This document shows positions 25,565 through 38,474 of a stretch of DNA of 64,000 nucleotides, piece after piece. The stretch lies in contig VICG01000002.1 in NCBI GenBank assembly GCA_008692225.1, forward strand, positions 1,898,501-1,962,500, written 5' to 3'. The notes beneath the pieces were generated by a model. The model ran no database searches and was not told the origin of the DNA. It saw only the letters and a list, made by a program, of their open reading frames with translations. Position 1 is the stretch's first letter; the number at the start of each line of letters is the position of its first letter. The stretch comes from Monilinia fructicola. Taxonomy: Eukaryota; Ascomycota; Leotiomycetes; Helotiales; Sclerotiniaceae. Position numbers and translations under genes: made by a program.

Positions 25565-26146
25565 ATGTCTGCCTTTCCACCCCACAAATCCATTCCCTCA
25601 ATCCCCGTCAATCAAGCAATCGCTCTTAAATACCTCCAAGAATACCTCTCTCTGACATCAAGTACTCCATATCTCCTCCCCAACGCCAAACTCGAACCTA
25701 CTGGTCCTACAATTGGTAGCAGTCACTCTAGCGTTACAATCCACAACTTGGAACGGGTTGAAGCCGGTCTGCGCGGAGAATGGCTTGCGCCGACATTAGA
25801 ACTTGAGGAAAATGCTGTGGAAATTGCGCAGGGTATGGATGATGGAACTGTGCAAGGAAGCGGGGGTGACAAAATGGATGTAGACGGATGGCAAGATAAG
25901 GAAGAGTTCGAAAGAGAGCAGAGTATTGATGAGGGTGATGTAGGAGCTAGGGTTCAAAATGTGAAAACCCAGCAGGTTGACAGTGATCTGGAAGCTGAGC
26001 CAAGCGTGAAGAATGCCCCGGATTTCACGCAAGCGCCCGCTGGAGAATTGTCTAGAAAGGAGAAGGACGCAAGAAAAGCCGAGAAGAAAGCAAGACACAA
26101 GGCAGAAAAGAGGGCGAAGGAATTGAAGAAAAAATCTACAGCATGA
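25565..26146 (+). CDS. Conserved fungal protein, possibly RNA polymerase I subunit A14-like
   Basis: An intact 193-residue, intronless frame. Residues 15-30 form an amphipathic helix (NQAIALKYLQEYLS). A loop LPNAKLEPTGPTIGSS precedes a second helix with NLERVEAGLRGEWLAP at residues 61-76. The C-terminal third is acidic (GDKMDVDGWQDKEEFERE) and ends in a basic coil (KAEKKARHKAEKRAKE). The helix-loop-helix with L.R...GL.G resembles the small RNA polymerase I stalk subunit Rpa14/Ker1, which dimerises with A43. That identity is a tentative inference and was not checked by search. The gene is convergent with STE24, 86 bp apart at their stop codons, and shares a 239-bp upstream region with MRPL34. 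The coding call is firm; the function is not. Confidence 0.82.
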   Translation: MSAFPPHKSIPSIPVNQAIALKYLQEYLSLTSSTPYLLPNAKLEPTGPTIGSSHSSVTIHNLERVEAGLRGEWLAPTLELEENAVEIAQGMDDGTVQGSGGDKMDVDGWQDKEEFEREQSIDEGDVGARVQNVKTQQVDSDLEAEPSVKNAPDFTQAPAGELSRKEKDARKAEKKARHKAEKRAKELKKKSTA

Positions 26147-26232
26147 TGGGCACGGCGAACTACAAGTCATGAATTTTTGATGCATTTTAGCGAGGTTAAC
26201 AGGATTCTTCTTATTCAGTCTATACTGTACAT

Positions 26233-27785
26233 CTACAGTTCTCTACCACTGGCTTTTGCAGCCTTCTCATCCTTCTCATCTTTTGCAGCCGCGGGAGCAA
26301 CTGGACCACTCGACTTCCATCCCAAAGCACCCAATCTCTCTGACAAAATTGGATGCGAGAAATGGTAGCTCGCATACATCCAATCCGCATCCATAGTGCT
26401 CAAATTCTGGATCTGCAATTTGATCAACGAGCGCGCCAGTTCAGCCTGGTAGCCAAGTCCTTGTGCGAAGTTGTCTGCTTCAAACTCGTACTTTCTGCTC
26501 AAGATGTTCATCAAGAGCTTGATGACTGTGTCCATAGGGGCAAGCGCATCAGAGAACAGGATGAAACCAATTATGATTGGGAACTCGTTATGGAAACCAA
26601 AGGACTGGTACAAGGAACGGTTGTTGATGAAGACAGAGAACAGGGAGAAAATGTAGAAGAAATGGAACTGCCAATGATTAATAACATTTTCGTACTAATC
26701 AACTCAAAATTGGCTTACCTGTGAAATCCCAAAGAGCTTGGTAGTATGTCCGCGACTCCAGTGACCAAGTTCGTGTGCCAGAACCGCTACGATTTCTTGT
26801 GTATCGCTCTTCTCAATTAAGGTATCATAAATGACAATGTGCTTCTTCCATGGCAGACCAAAAAAATAGGCATTACTGTGGGCGCTGCGTTTGCTACCAT
26901 CGATAACATGTAGCTCGTGGAGGGGGAAGTTCAAACGTTTAGCCAAGGCCTCCACACCATCCTTCAATTCACCAGGTTCGAGAGGTGAAAGCTTGTTAAA
27001 CAATGGCAAGATCGTGATTGGGTAAACGGTGATCATGAAAACCTGGAGTCCAGCGCCAAACAACCATAAATAGTAGAAGAATTGATGGCCAGTCTTCTGG
27101 ATGATAGTAAGGAAGCCAGCGAGAATTGGTGGAGTCAATGTGAATGCCAACATTTGTCCCTTCAACATATCCGTAACGAAGATTTTAGGCGTTTGCTTGT
27201 TGAAGCCAAACTTCTCCTCAAGCACGAATGTTTGGTAGATAGAAGTTGGGAGCGAAAGAATCTGTTGAATTACGATAAAAGTAAGGACGAAGACGATGGA
27301 GTGAGAAATTTCACCAGTAAATCGAGTGGGTGCAAGTCGTAGAAGCCATGAGCCAGTGAGGTCCCAAAGTTTGGGAAGAACGTCGAAATAAATGAATGCC
27401 GTGTTTTGGATTTGTCCATAGAGTCCTGCAACGAAACCGAATTGTGCTTTTGCGCGTCCATATGCCTTTTGTAGGTCAGTGAGCTGGGAGTGGGGAGATG
27501 GGAAAGTTGACAGTGACATACCTGGCTTTTGTCAAAAACTTCTTGAGATACTTCATTTGATAGAACCTTAGGTGGACGAGTTTGTTTCAAAACTTGATAC
27601 TGACGGAGAGAGAGAAAACCTTCGAATAAATATTGCGCGAGAGAGAATCCAACGATGAGCTTCTTCCATGGGAATAGTGGCCTATCCAGGAAACGCGCCA
27701 GGCGCTAGAATATTGTAGTTAGCATTTGTTAGGATGCAGTGTAAACATGATGAGAAGAGCAATATTATACCTGAAGGAAATCCAT
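26233..27785 (-). CDS. STE24: CAAX prenyl protease 1 (Ste24 zinc metalloprotease)
   Basis: ER/inner-nuclear-membrane metalloprotease that removes the AAX tripeptide from farnesylated proteins and, in yeast, also processes the a-factor N-terminus. Four exons: 27785-27771, 27704-27522, 27465-26719 and 26667-26233, with introns of 51-66 bp and canonical borders. The joined frame is 459 residues, against about 453 in yeast. The first exon encodes only MDFLQ. The zinc site HELGH is at residues 297-301 and the third ligand region KYEFEAD ends at about 380. Multiple hydrophobic segments span the protein, for example SIVFVLTFIVIQQIL and FFYYLWLFGAGLQVF. The C-terminus is Ala/Lys/Glu-rich and cytosolic-looking. 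No frame problems, which contrasts with YME1 and ERG12 in this window. Confidence 0.97.
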
Positions 27786-28258
27786 CTTGATATCAAGATT
27801 GAGATGGATTATATGTTGATACCTCTCGATAGAAATAACGAGCGGTCTTGTTGTTGAAAATGGAAAGGGAGGATCGATTGTTGAATATAATTACTAAAAC
27901 AATATCTGTCCACCTACGCCTAAGGCGCCAATCTTACGTCTAGGCGGGTGCTGTTCCAGGTTTACTTCAACGACGTCTCACCAAGAGAAAACACCACAAA
28001 TATGCATATCATTGTCGGCATATCAATCTTTTATTTCAATTTTTATGAACAAATTCACCTGCTTCCATTCATCAGAGGCCAGGAGTCTGATTGTTAGAAG
28101 CTTATGTGATGTTTTGAAGTGTCAAAATAATACCACGCAATCTGTATCACGATTCACGAATATGCTCTATCAACAGTTGTGATGATAACCTAATGATTGT
28201 ACGATGTCAATCTTTTATTAAATACAATATGGAAAGTTCCAAAATGCTGTCAGCAACA

Positions 28259-28294
<36 letters not shown>

Positions 28295-30000
28295 TCTCTC
28301 TCTCGGCTACCAACAGAGTGTTAAGTGATGAGCTCATTCTTACTACGTTTTGTCTGTCAATTCCCGGCGGGAGAGATTCCCAGGCTAGCAGCGCTCATTA
28401 TTAGAACACCTAGCTGACATACCCGCCGTGCAAAACGAAGAAAACAATGCTGGTATACTCTGTTGTGATCAAGAACCGTATCCTCTCAAATTCAAATATC
28501 CAAAACCATTGCATTTTCCTTCTCACACGGAAGCCTTTCGCAAACCTTAGGAGTTATAAGCTATCAGCCGCAGCGTCAGTATCCGCCCAACATCCCATCT
28601 CTCCCAACTAAATACAATCACTACCGCTCCAAACTTGGTCTTCAAGTCTATGGAGAAGGAATTGAGATTTCGCGATTCGGTTCAAAATTCGAAATGCCGC
28701 CGCCCTCCAGAATTACCAGTTTTTCGATGCTCCAATACGGGCAATCATGTGTATCGATCGGTAGATGCTGCACGAATGAAGTTTGAGTAAGTCTGGGTAT
28801 GTGGTTGCAGAGTTGGTTATAACGCTTACGGAAAGAGGGGTGAATATCTGTGTGTAAGTTTGCCTGACAAGATGTCCGGAGGTGGTAAGAAGGGAATGTG
28901 GGATTGGTGATGATTTTGAGATTTTGGTGGCAGTGTCGACTGGGTATGAGGATTCTCGATTTCAAGCCAATAGGCTAATAGGGGTTGGCAGAGAGAATAC
29001 TGAGAAATGTGTTACCTTTATGGAATAGGAAATAAGGCTTGGGTTGTATACTGCATTGAAAGACTTGTGTGAGTTAGATTAAGCCATATCAGGCAGGGGT
29101 TCATAATCGTGCATACAAGTAAACTTTAGAGTCGAATACACCAGTCTTCATGACATCCAAACTGTCTTTGACCATAAAGGAAGGTTAAATTATTGAAGGT
29201 TTCTTGTATTGGCATGAAATCATAGATCTTTGGGTATAAACAGCCTAACATCAATTGAAATTCTAAGCATAAAAGATCTGAGTTATACAAATCTCCGATA
29301 ACTCTCTCAACCCTAGAGTTTTCCTCTTTGGGAGTTCATAGCAGTCGTTTCTGCTTATCCGTATTCATCTGGAATTCATTCTCTCAGAGAAAGAACAGTT
29401 TGGTAAAGCTTCTTCATTATGGGAGTTTAAAACATCAAACACATGTTTACAGAACCCATCATAATGTTCAATAGTCTCAGAACGCTACCACATCTATTTT
29501 TCTTCATCGCTAGGATAGAACCTGATAAGTTTTCTTTTCCTCTCGAGAAATTTTGATCATTTAAAAGCATTGTCTATCTACCTTCATTCTTTGAATAGAC
29601 TGTATAACAGCTTGGTAACTGATCATTTATTCATCTGCTTTTCGCTATTTTCTTTTCAGGCCTTCCTTATTTCTTGAGTTCAACTTTTGAGTACAATCCA
29701 ATCATTGCGGAGAATCTCTACCTCAAACGAAACTATTTGGCCGTTCTCGTTTAGAACGGCTTGCTCCCAAATTCAATATGAATAGGCTTATTCTCAATAA
29801 CCTTCCCCAGCTACAATCTGATCAAAATCCATACCAAATGAAGAAAATGCAATAATCATATGAAAACGTAAGAAAACCAGTACATCCAACAAAATCTCTC
29901 CATCTACTGATATTGGTTTCACAGAATACCGGATCCTCGTCTGATCCATACCACCCCATAGATGCAATGCCCTCTCACCTTTCGAGCCATCCCCACTCAA
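27786..30000. other. Intergenic, AT-rich, with CT microsatellite
   Basis: A (TC)n run occupies 28259-28304. A minus-strand open frame at 28965-28648 (105 codons) shows no recognised domain and could be a remnant of a larger gene. Nothing else is supportable. Confidence 0.5.
28259..28304. repeat. CT dinucleotide microsatellite
   Basis: About 22 TC units with a single G interruption (TGTC) in the middle. Confidence 0.95.
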
Positions 30001-31066
30001 ATGACTCCAGCAGCCCTCCTCACTATTCCATTCGTCTCCATTTTGGTCGGGGTTTCTGCACTCCATTTTGCCAAACCAGTTTACGCCATCTACTCTCCAA
30101 ATACTTCATCCCTTGAATTTGTGCACGGCGACGGAACGCTGATCTCACCTCGGCTAATTTGTCCACTCCTCAGCTTCAACAACCGCGATGCCCTCTGCTC
30201 CCGTCAAGGCGTCAACATGTACGAATGCGTCTCTCGCGCCAGCCACTACTATGGATTACTGCACCATCTCTCATGGAATGAAAATGAGATTCAAGGGCAA
30301 GCACTTCGAGGCCCATTTACCGACCAGAAAATCATCAAGGAAGCCACGACATACGTATCCGATCTCCGTTTCGGGATTGATTGTATGGTATGGCGGCACT
30401 CAGGGCCATTCCTCTTGATCGACGTCTCATAAACAGTATGGCCGATGAACCCGTTCCTTGCTTTTCTCTTACCGCATGTCAGACTTGGGATTTTAGTGTA
30501 CATCACCCGGATCTTACTGATGTTCGTCTTGATCCGGCGTATGAGAGTGACCGTCGAAGTTCTTTCAGACTTTTGCCCAACGCTATCGAAGCCACATGCC
30601 CTATCTGACTTTCAAGAAAGCGGCATATCTACTCTCGGGTATGGGACAAGTAGGAGCGACATACTGGAAAAGCGGAAAAGAAGGAGTGGACACACGCTGG
30701 GGATGGACAGTTGATGATTTTCTGGCACGGTTTTCTAGTATGAATAATTTACTAGGGAGTGGAAGTTTCTGTACGCCCCTAATCCAATTGCATGGCTAGA
30801 ATCAGAGATGGCAGATGAGCTTAGGAGGGAGATTATGGGCGGAGACAAGTGAGAGATGCCGTGGATGAGATTGATTGAGAATGTTAAAATGGTGGATGTT
30901 GTGGGGTGGGTTGCGTTAGATGAGTTTGATTGGTATGACGGGAGAGGATATCCGAGAAGGTTTATATCGCAAGAGGAGAAGGAGTGGGAGGGTATTGTTG
31001 ATAACGTTGATGTTTCGATTAAGAATGGGGGGTTTCGGAGGGGAATGAGATGCGAAGTAGTAATTT
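30001..31066 (+). pseudogene. Broken gene for a predicted secreted protein
   Basis: The first frame (ATG 30001) begins with a good signal peptide (MTPAALLTIPFVSILVGVSA) and runs to a stop at 30429. Protein-like sequence then continues in other frames: about 30381-30604 (ADEPVPCFSLTACQTWDFS), 30596-30799 (MPYLTFKKAAYLLSGMGQVG and DTRWGWTVDDFL) and 30763-31066 (KFLYAPNPIAWLESEM, then VGWVALDEFDWYDGRGYPRR). In the last frame a TGA at 30849-30851 sits between GGDK and EMPWMRL, where a Trp codon would restore continuity. Three frame changes plus a stop indicate a dead or mis-sequenced gene. The family is not recognised; the original product would have been about 330-350 residues. An alternative is unrecognised introns, but the stop-spanning joints have no good splice borders. 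Confidence 0.55.
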
Positions 31067-34000
31067 GAATGGCTCCAAGCATGTGAGTATATTGCGTAAG
31101 AGCGGACACGGAAAGAATGGAAAGAGAAGTCGGGAGGAGCGTAAAGGGATCTCAGTAATCAAGAGGCCAAAGTCGATGGCTTGAATATTATTTCAGACTC
31201 GCGGTGATCTTGAAGATCCTCCGAGTGATTTGACCACGACTTCTCTTTGAAGATTGGTGTTTTTTTTTTGAGTTGGGAACAGGGACAACCTTCATATTTC
31301 CTGCGTTTTTCTTACTGAAAACGAAAATTATTTTACAATATTCCTTCTTTTTTTCTATTGAGAAAAGTACCAAAAGTATCGGTATGTTGTTACATTCGAT
31401 ACTAGACCGGAAGATTTAACGCTCGTTTAATGTAAACAGTTGTCACAGAGATGGTCTCATTCAGAAAGTGAATAGAAACATGGAAAAAGAGAAAAATAAG
31501 GATGATTTCTGGTGGAAGGCTCGACGAGGCGGCTGTTTTTAGCTAAGGACCAAAATGATGATTGTAGCTAGTAAGAACTGTAATGCGGCAACGAAATAAA
31601 CATAAACCTAACAGAGACGGTCAAAAATAGTCAAGCATATCAAAACAGAATTACTTGTGCTCAGTTAGATGAACAATCCTCGACTTAACTCTTGCTCACC
31701 TCATTCCCCATCACAACCCCATCTATTTAGTAGAGCATCACCCGCCACCCACCACCAAACCTATATCCATTCTCAGTATTACCAAAAAACATCCCACATC
31801 AAAAGACACACAGACTTGAAAACATAATAGCAACCGATCAGAAGACACTGATACTAAATTCTCAACTTCAAGATGTTGAAGATCTAAGAGCTCCATCAGA
31901 GCACCAGGTGATACCAGCATCATCGCTTGGAAAACTCTGCGAGGCATGCACTTTGTTCCCGGCGCTGGTAGAAACTAGGAGTCACGAGTGCCTAACTCTG
32001 TAGTCCCAATCAACCTTGCATCCATCGGTACTGACTCGATAGATGGCAAGCGTGTTGTGATCGGAAGAAGGAAATGAAGACTTCTCCTTCCTCGAGCTTA
32101 GCGAGCAATCGGCAAGTGAAAATCGGTAAAAAGGTAAAAAAAAAACATCTTTCAAAGTAGTCAGTCAAGGACTCAAAGTGAAGGATACATCATGAGTAGG
32201 CATTTGTGAGCTAGGAAGATAGGCAGGACACGGAATCAAATTTTTATATTTTTTTTGGCGAAGATAAAAACATTATCAGGTATTATGTAGAGAAAAATTA
32301 TCTACCCAGTTCGTAAAGTTTGAGGCCAGCTCTGCCAATCTCAAAGAGGGGGCACCACAAGTTAGTCTACAAGATTTAAAGTCCCCTGACCAAGCTTTGC
32401 AGTATCCTGCAAAGCTTCATGTTCCAAGGTTCAAACAAAATTCAACTTATCGTTCTCTACGAACAAGTCCGGGATGTGAAAAGATACAACAGAAAGCTCC
32501 TCCCACACCCACTACGGAAAAGAGAATTGCATGTATGCTAGGTGATTATCTTGACACATAGACCGAACACGCAGCTGAAAGTACGAAAGAACATTAATTT
32601 CCGAATAATTGAGTCTTCTTTGAACAATTTTGGATTCTTCAAGGACAGGTATAGATGCCTCGCGAGCCAGATACACCCTCTCGGGATTGTATCTCTTAGC
32701 TGAACCAAAAAAACACCTTTCTACTTCCATAGGCTTGAGACTGATTTGCTAGGTGAGGTAAGAAGTACTGAAAAGAATACCCAATATATCCGACGTGACA
32801 AGAGCACAGAAGGTGTTCATATTATAACTTGCACATTCATCAATCAACAAAGTGATATCGAATATCAAGGCATGGGAGGAACAACGGTTTAACAATGGGA
32901 CAAAGTACAATCATTCATGAAAGAAGGAAATAGACGAGGAAAGAAAGTTAAGCAAAATCTTCAAATGAAGAAGGTACTCAAGAGAGTATCCCAAAATCAG
33001 ATGTTACTCCTTTCTTCGAGAAGATTAAGTTTTAACCCGTCTTTCCCCTTTCATAATCAGCCGTTTTCATTCCCCCTTTCAGAATTGCTAGAAATGCCTA
33101 GGTAAAGGCTGGATCATTTACTAACAAGAATGGAAGATTGTATCAAGGACATCCATACTACTAGATCAATGTGCTAAGAATGAGAGCGGGTAAATCCCGA
33201 CGTGACACAAAGATGAAGAGGCTTCCGAGACACTACCAATTTTACACCCTGTACCGCGACGCAAAACAATGGAGTTATTTGAAAATGTATTGCAAAACCA
33301 AGAATTAGAAATAGATAGTTCAAAATTGATGGGAAACGATGAGCCAGGTGGGCTGCATGGAAGTCCACTTGAACACCCCAATGCTGGCCGAGATCTACTC
33401 TGTATCCGAACAGTTGTTTTTTCCGCGGTCTTGGCGGCTTCTGCGACTTTATTCTCATCGCTTTCTTCCTATTGCCCAGCCCATCATACAACTAGAATAT
33501 GCATCTCGTGCTGGTGGCATCGATGACCTACCCCCAATTCCAGGTTCCAGTCACTTGACGATCTCGATGTTGCCGCCACACCCCTAATCCCAGTCATCTG
33601 TTCGGTGTAGTGCGCCAACAAAAAAGAAAGCATATCCAATAACCATCATCGAGAAAGCAGTCAGCATTCGATGAGGGAAACTCGCAAGGTTATCTACTTG
33701 TGGAAGGCCAAGAGCATATATGCATCGATTCCAGGCTGTTTGTTCCTGCAGAAATCATCCCCACGCACTCCCCCACGAAAGTTACATCACTTTCGTTCCC
33801 AGCGCAGGTCTAGAAGGTCGGGGTGGTGCGCAAGCATCATCACACCATCACATCGAAGGATTCTGAACCTTGCAACCCGCCGGCCTTCAAAAGTTCAGCT
33901 ACCTTGTTACCGTTAAATGTGAATTTTCAGCCCTAATCCCGACAATTCGCCCATGCAATTGTCAGAATGAGAATAGAGGAGGTTAAAAATTTCTTCTTCG

Positions 34001-37000
34001 ATTTCAGGTCAGGGTATTAATATGGTGGTCGGTTGTGACCACTTGCGAAATCCATAGTCGAAATTTAATGACATTTATATGAAATTCAATCAATATGGAG
34101 GAGATAGGCAAAAGGGGTGAACCTCTTGACTCCCACTCTTTGGCTACAGTGCCTGCCCGTTTTTTGGATACCGAACAAAGTTAATTGTTAAACATATTGC
34201 GAACTAGATGTAGTTTGAATACATAATATGTTCAACATTCTACGTTTTTTTTTGATTCATGATTGGTCCATGATCTTCCTGTGAGTCTAAGACTATGTAT
34301 GATGGCGATGGCTCATAGCTCTAACAAATCCATTGTTTTTACAAAAATTATTCCGTGATAGTTACTAAATATCAACTGAATTTCAAGGGCTGGTTTTAAG
34401 AAAAAGCAATGACCAAAGTAAAGGAAGAGTTTATGAATAAGGAATGTCGAGTTCCTTCTATCACTCCTCTTTCCATTGTCATTCCCTCTTCGCCCCTGCT
34501 TTTTTATTCTCTTCCATTACCTTTCTCTCTAGATGCCTTTATTGTATATCTTCTTGTTTCCTTTACGAGTCCAACCACCTTTACATGATCAATTGTGATG
34601 TACAACAAAACCTTCAATGCAAGCCCTGGTGGCCTCCTGATCCCAATTTATTCAAAATTCTTTCTATAAGTACTACCACTTAGTAGTAAATATCGAAGGC
34701 TTCTTCTGTTCATAAAAATATATAACTTGGAAGAAAGCACTAGCTGTTCCTCTTCTGATGTTTTTGAGCCACTTGATTTTCGACTTCGTCTTCGAGGGAA
34801 AGGTTCGAATAAATGGAAGGACTCTGATTCACTTTTTGACTATATTCGTGAAGCCTGGCCGTGATGAATACCAAATAGTAGTTGATATTTGACTTCTGAA
34901 TGCGCATAGATGAAATTGTAGAGAATGACTCAAATCTTGCCAATCCAAAATCAACATCAAGCCCCCCTCTGTAAAGCTCAGCTGTCTGTCGCTATAACAC
35001 CCAATCTTATCCCAAGACCTTCAATGAAGCTGAGAGGTGAAGTACCCCTGGTAAATCATCTGCAGCTATACCTCGGTCTAATATCATACATAGGCTATCG
35101 TATGAAGCCTTCCGAATTTCGTATAGTATAGTTTTTCACCTTTGACAAGAACAAGATCCATAGGTTTATTTTGAAGCAGATACCTTCTTGTTGTGTTAGA
35201 CAACCCAGATTTTTAACCTAGGCGCTATCGCGAGAGTCTTCACTAGAAATGTCTCAACGGAATTTGTTTCCTCAAAAAACATATATAAACCTCGATAAAG
35301 AAAATTTGGCCCTGGCATGATAAATGGCTTCCAGGGAGCTGGTAATATTTAATACAAAACCAAGCATAGTGGTTTAGTCCTACTATAGAATCAACACCCG
35401 TGGAATAGGGCATGAAAGTTGCTGAAGATGGTGCAAGGCTTTCTTCCTCTATCTGAAGGCAAGCCATATTGGCCCAGAAAGAAGTCTAATGGCAACCAAA
35501 ACTTCGGGAAAACCCCCAGAGAATCCGAAAAAGCTAGTGACCGGAATAGCTTCATCCGATCCAAATTACAAAGCTCCTCAGATCCTTGAAAGATTATGCA
35601 ATGGCATTTCTTCTTTAGCTTCTGTTCCCCCCTCCCCCCCGGATCTGGCAAAAGTAAAGGCATTAAAATGATTGGAAGATATGCATCTCAGCTTGCTCAC
35701 TTCACGACCAATCAGAATAACTCCTGACAGAAATCTCATGTATAAAGAATAGAGTGTTCCTTCTTCTACCCCCATTAGTATAACTATACTACTAATGTAT
35801 ACCAATAGAAAATTATACCCAGACTCAATGCATTTTGACCCTGATCGCTGGATGGATCTGGTGCATCGCCTTGTCTAGGGGAAGGAGAATCTAACATCAT
35901 AACATGGTATGAATTATATCGCCTCTTGGTTCAATGTGATAGTTTCCTATTTCTAACATTCTTTCTAGAATCTCGCATGGGCTGGACTATAATCTTACAT
36001 GATTTCTGATACTCTTGCTCAAATATATGATTTCGGTTTGAGGGAGTTCTGTCAAGGGATCTCGAGGTGAGAGTGACAAGTTCATCATGGATGCTTTTGT
36101 CGCCTCTAGAAAGTGAGACCTTTGAAGTGGTAATTGAAAAGCCTAGAGTTATGAGTGAATCTAATATCCAATCATGAATCAACTGTGTAGACATCTTTGA
36201 TGAGCGATTGAAACATAGAACTTGCAAAAAGTATGTTTTTAATCAAACGTACGCGGATTATCTGACAAAACCGTGTAACCTTATTTAAACTACCATTCAT
36301 ATCATTCCTGCCATTGCTGCCACCACAATCGAAATTTGAAGCAAGACTTTCCCAGCCCAGTTTTTGGACCATGAATAGAAGCTGTGGTGATGGTGGCTGA
36401 CAAAAAGAAGCATCCAGCTCTGCAAGGTTCGGGATAGAGAATGCGAGTATGTTTGTTTTTTCCAAGCGGCTTGGTTACACGGCGACCACGGGAAGCGACA
36501 GCTTGGAGTAGGTACCGATACTGCCGATACTGCCGATATGTACTAAGACAACCAACATGCAGTAAGCGCTATAATAAGGAAAAGTACCGAATTACCGGAG
36601 TAATGAGTTCTTTTTATGGCCGGCTTGGCAATCCCGACCCTTCGGAACCGGATCATTGAAAAACAGAGATAGAACTATGCTTTTGAAAGATTTCTTGCAG
36701 AGGGGAGTTGAATTGGGAAGGAGCTGTCTTTCATGAACGCAGAAGAAAACAATTCGCAATAACGGAATGATGGCAACCGCCTTTCAATCAAAATGTGCTA
36801 AAAGTTTCTGCGCATTTCTTTTGATAGAAATCTCAAGCAGTATGTAAAGCTCATCTTGTATACAATGATAGCTTGCAGAATTTCATGCGCAGTATCTTGT
36901 ACAGGGTCGCTATCTCAAGATTGAAGTGTTCAATGAAGGCCATACAAACGAGATGTAGATGCTCTACATGAGAATTCCCTTGTATAGCGCTTGCTGTACT

Positions 37001-37700
37001 CTCCTTATTCCACTGGGCTAATTCAAGACACACCGAGGCAATATAGATGGAGATAAATGAGAGCATTAATACGAGGATAAAGCAGCCGAGTGACGGAGAA
37101 GTTTGTCTACATGAAGTGTTTAGACTTTGGGATAGTGATTCCAACAGTATTTCCACTCTGATGTGGCTTGTGGCATCTAATAAGTTGGTGATGTTCTAGA
37201 ACCACCAGTGAATGAATATACTTTTACTGCCGAGAATACATGGCTTGAAGTAGATTCTAAACAGGGCGGCCTTATTATGCTTGGATAATTGGGCGTTCAC
37301 TGAATAGGGATGGATATGCGGCCCAGAAAGTAGAGTTGGCTGATTATAACAGGAGAAAATGAGCTTGGCGAGACGCGATGTGGTTTCGAACTTGTGAATT
37401 ACAAATCTAGACATTTCCAAACGTAAATTCTGCAAGCCAGAGAATCACGAGAATTGAAGGCTTTTGGACTAATATTAGTTACTATGAGGATGTCCATTTT
37501 CTAAGCAAAAGCTTTGTGCCAAGGGAGCTCGAGCACCTACTTGAGCAGCCTCATGGTCCAAATTGTCTGTGTGTTTAAGGGTCCACCGCCAGGATGCTCT
37601 CTACCAAATATTGTTGCAAACAGAGCGGAAGTAAACTATCTACAGACTCTTGAGTCGTTTCCACAGCGCGCAAGAGCGGTATGTGGAGTCTACCAGACCC

Positions 37701-38474
37701 TTAATTTTGATAATTTACAGAAAAAAACTTGATACAAGATCTCAAATACTCTACTGCTCTCGTTAAGGTCCCAAATGCACCTCGTAGTTCATACGTTCGC
37801 CGCCCGCACAGAAGTATATGGATGCCCCAAGTGGCGGGACAATCCTGGGATTGTGGGAATAACGCGTGATAAACGAGCTTGAATGAGGGCCAGGAAAACC
37901 AAACATCGTACAGGGCTCCAGTATACGTACTTACTGCCCAAGTATCAGGTCTTTCTATCTCCTCGGGGTGACATTCAGTGGCTGCCGCACAAGGATAGGC
38001 AGCTCCCTGCAGGATGTCACTGTTTCTGGCCCAATCGGAAAGACAGGAATGCAGCAAGCCGTCCTCCCACCATCCATTGCTTCGCATCGTGCAAGAATTC
38101 GGCCTAGTCAGTGAGATGGGCTTGCTGTATGGCATCAAATCGATGACGGAAACCCAAAATCGCGGATTAAGGCGAGTTTCAATGATAGTAAAGTTAGTGA
38201 TGACGACGAGATCAAACGATTTGCTTGTTTGCCAACACAAATGATCTTGCTTGTACGATTCATATTTGGTTTCGGGCTTTAGTCGTGATGTGCCAAACTT
38301 TATCAGTGCATGATATGTCGATACTAAGTACCGAGGTACTAACTGCATGTAATGTGAGGAGTGCATGCATACTCTGCCCTTTAAGGAGTTAGATATGCCA
38401 GTCGAATTTTGATGACCATCACTATTCGCTGTAAATTTCGGAGCGTTTGAAATCAAGTAGTGGCTGCATTGCAC
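37701..38474 (-). other. Long open frame, unidentified, possibly part of a decayed gene
   Basis: 257 codons in one frame, the longest non-repetitive open frame in the 19-kb empty stretch. The central part (WWEDGLLHSCLSDWARNS, then GAAYPCAAATECHPEEIER) is rich in Trp and Cys and looks more like protein than the rest. A strong donor-like GTAAGTACG follows at about 37930, suggesting a former exon. The N-terminal 100 codons look random. No family recognised. Confidence 0.25.

Noticed and set aside
25796..26185. 129-codon minus-strand frame with hydrophobic stretches
   Set aside because: Shadow of the intact 193-residue plus-strand gene.
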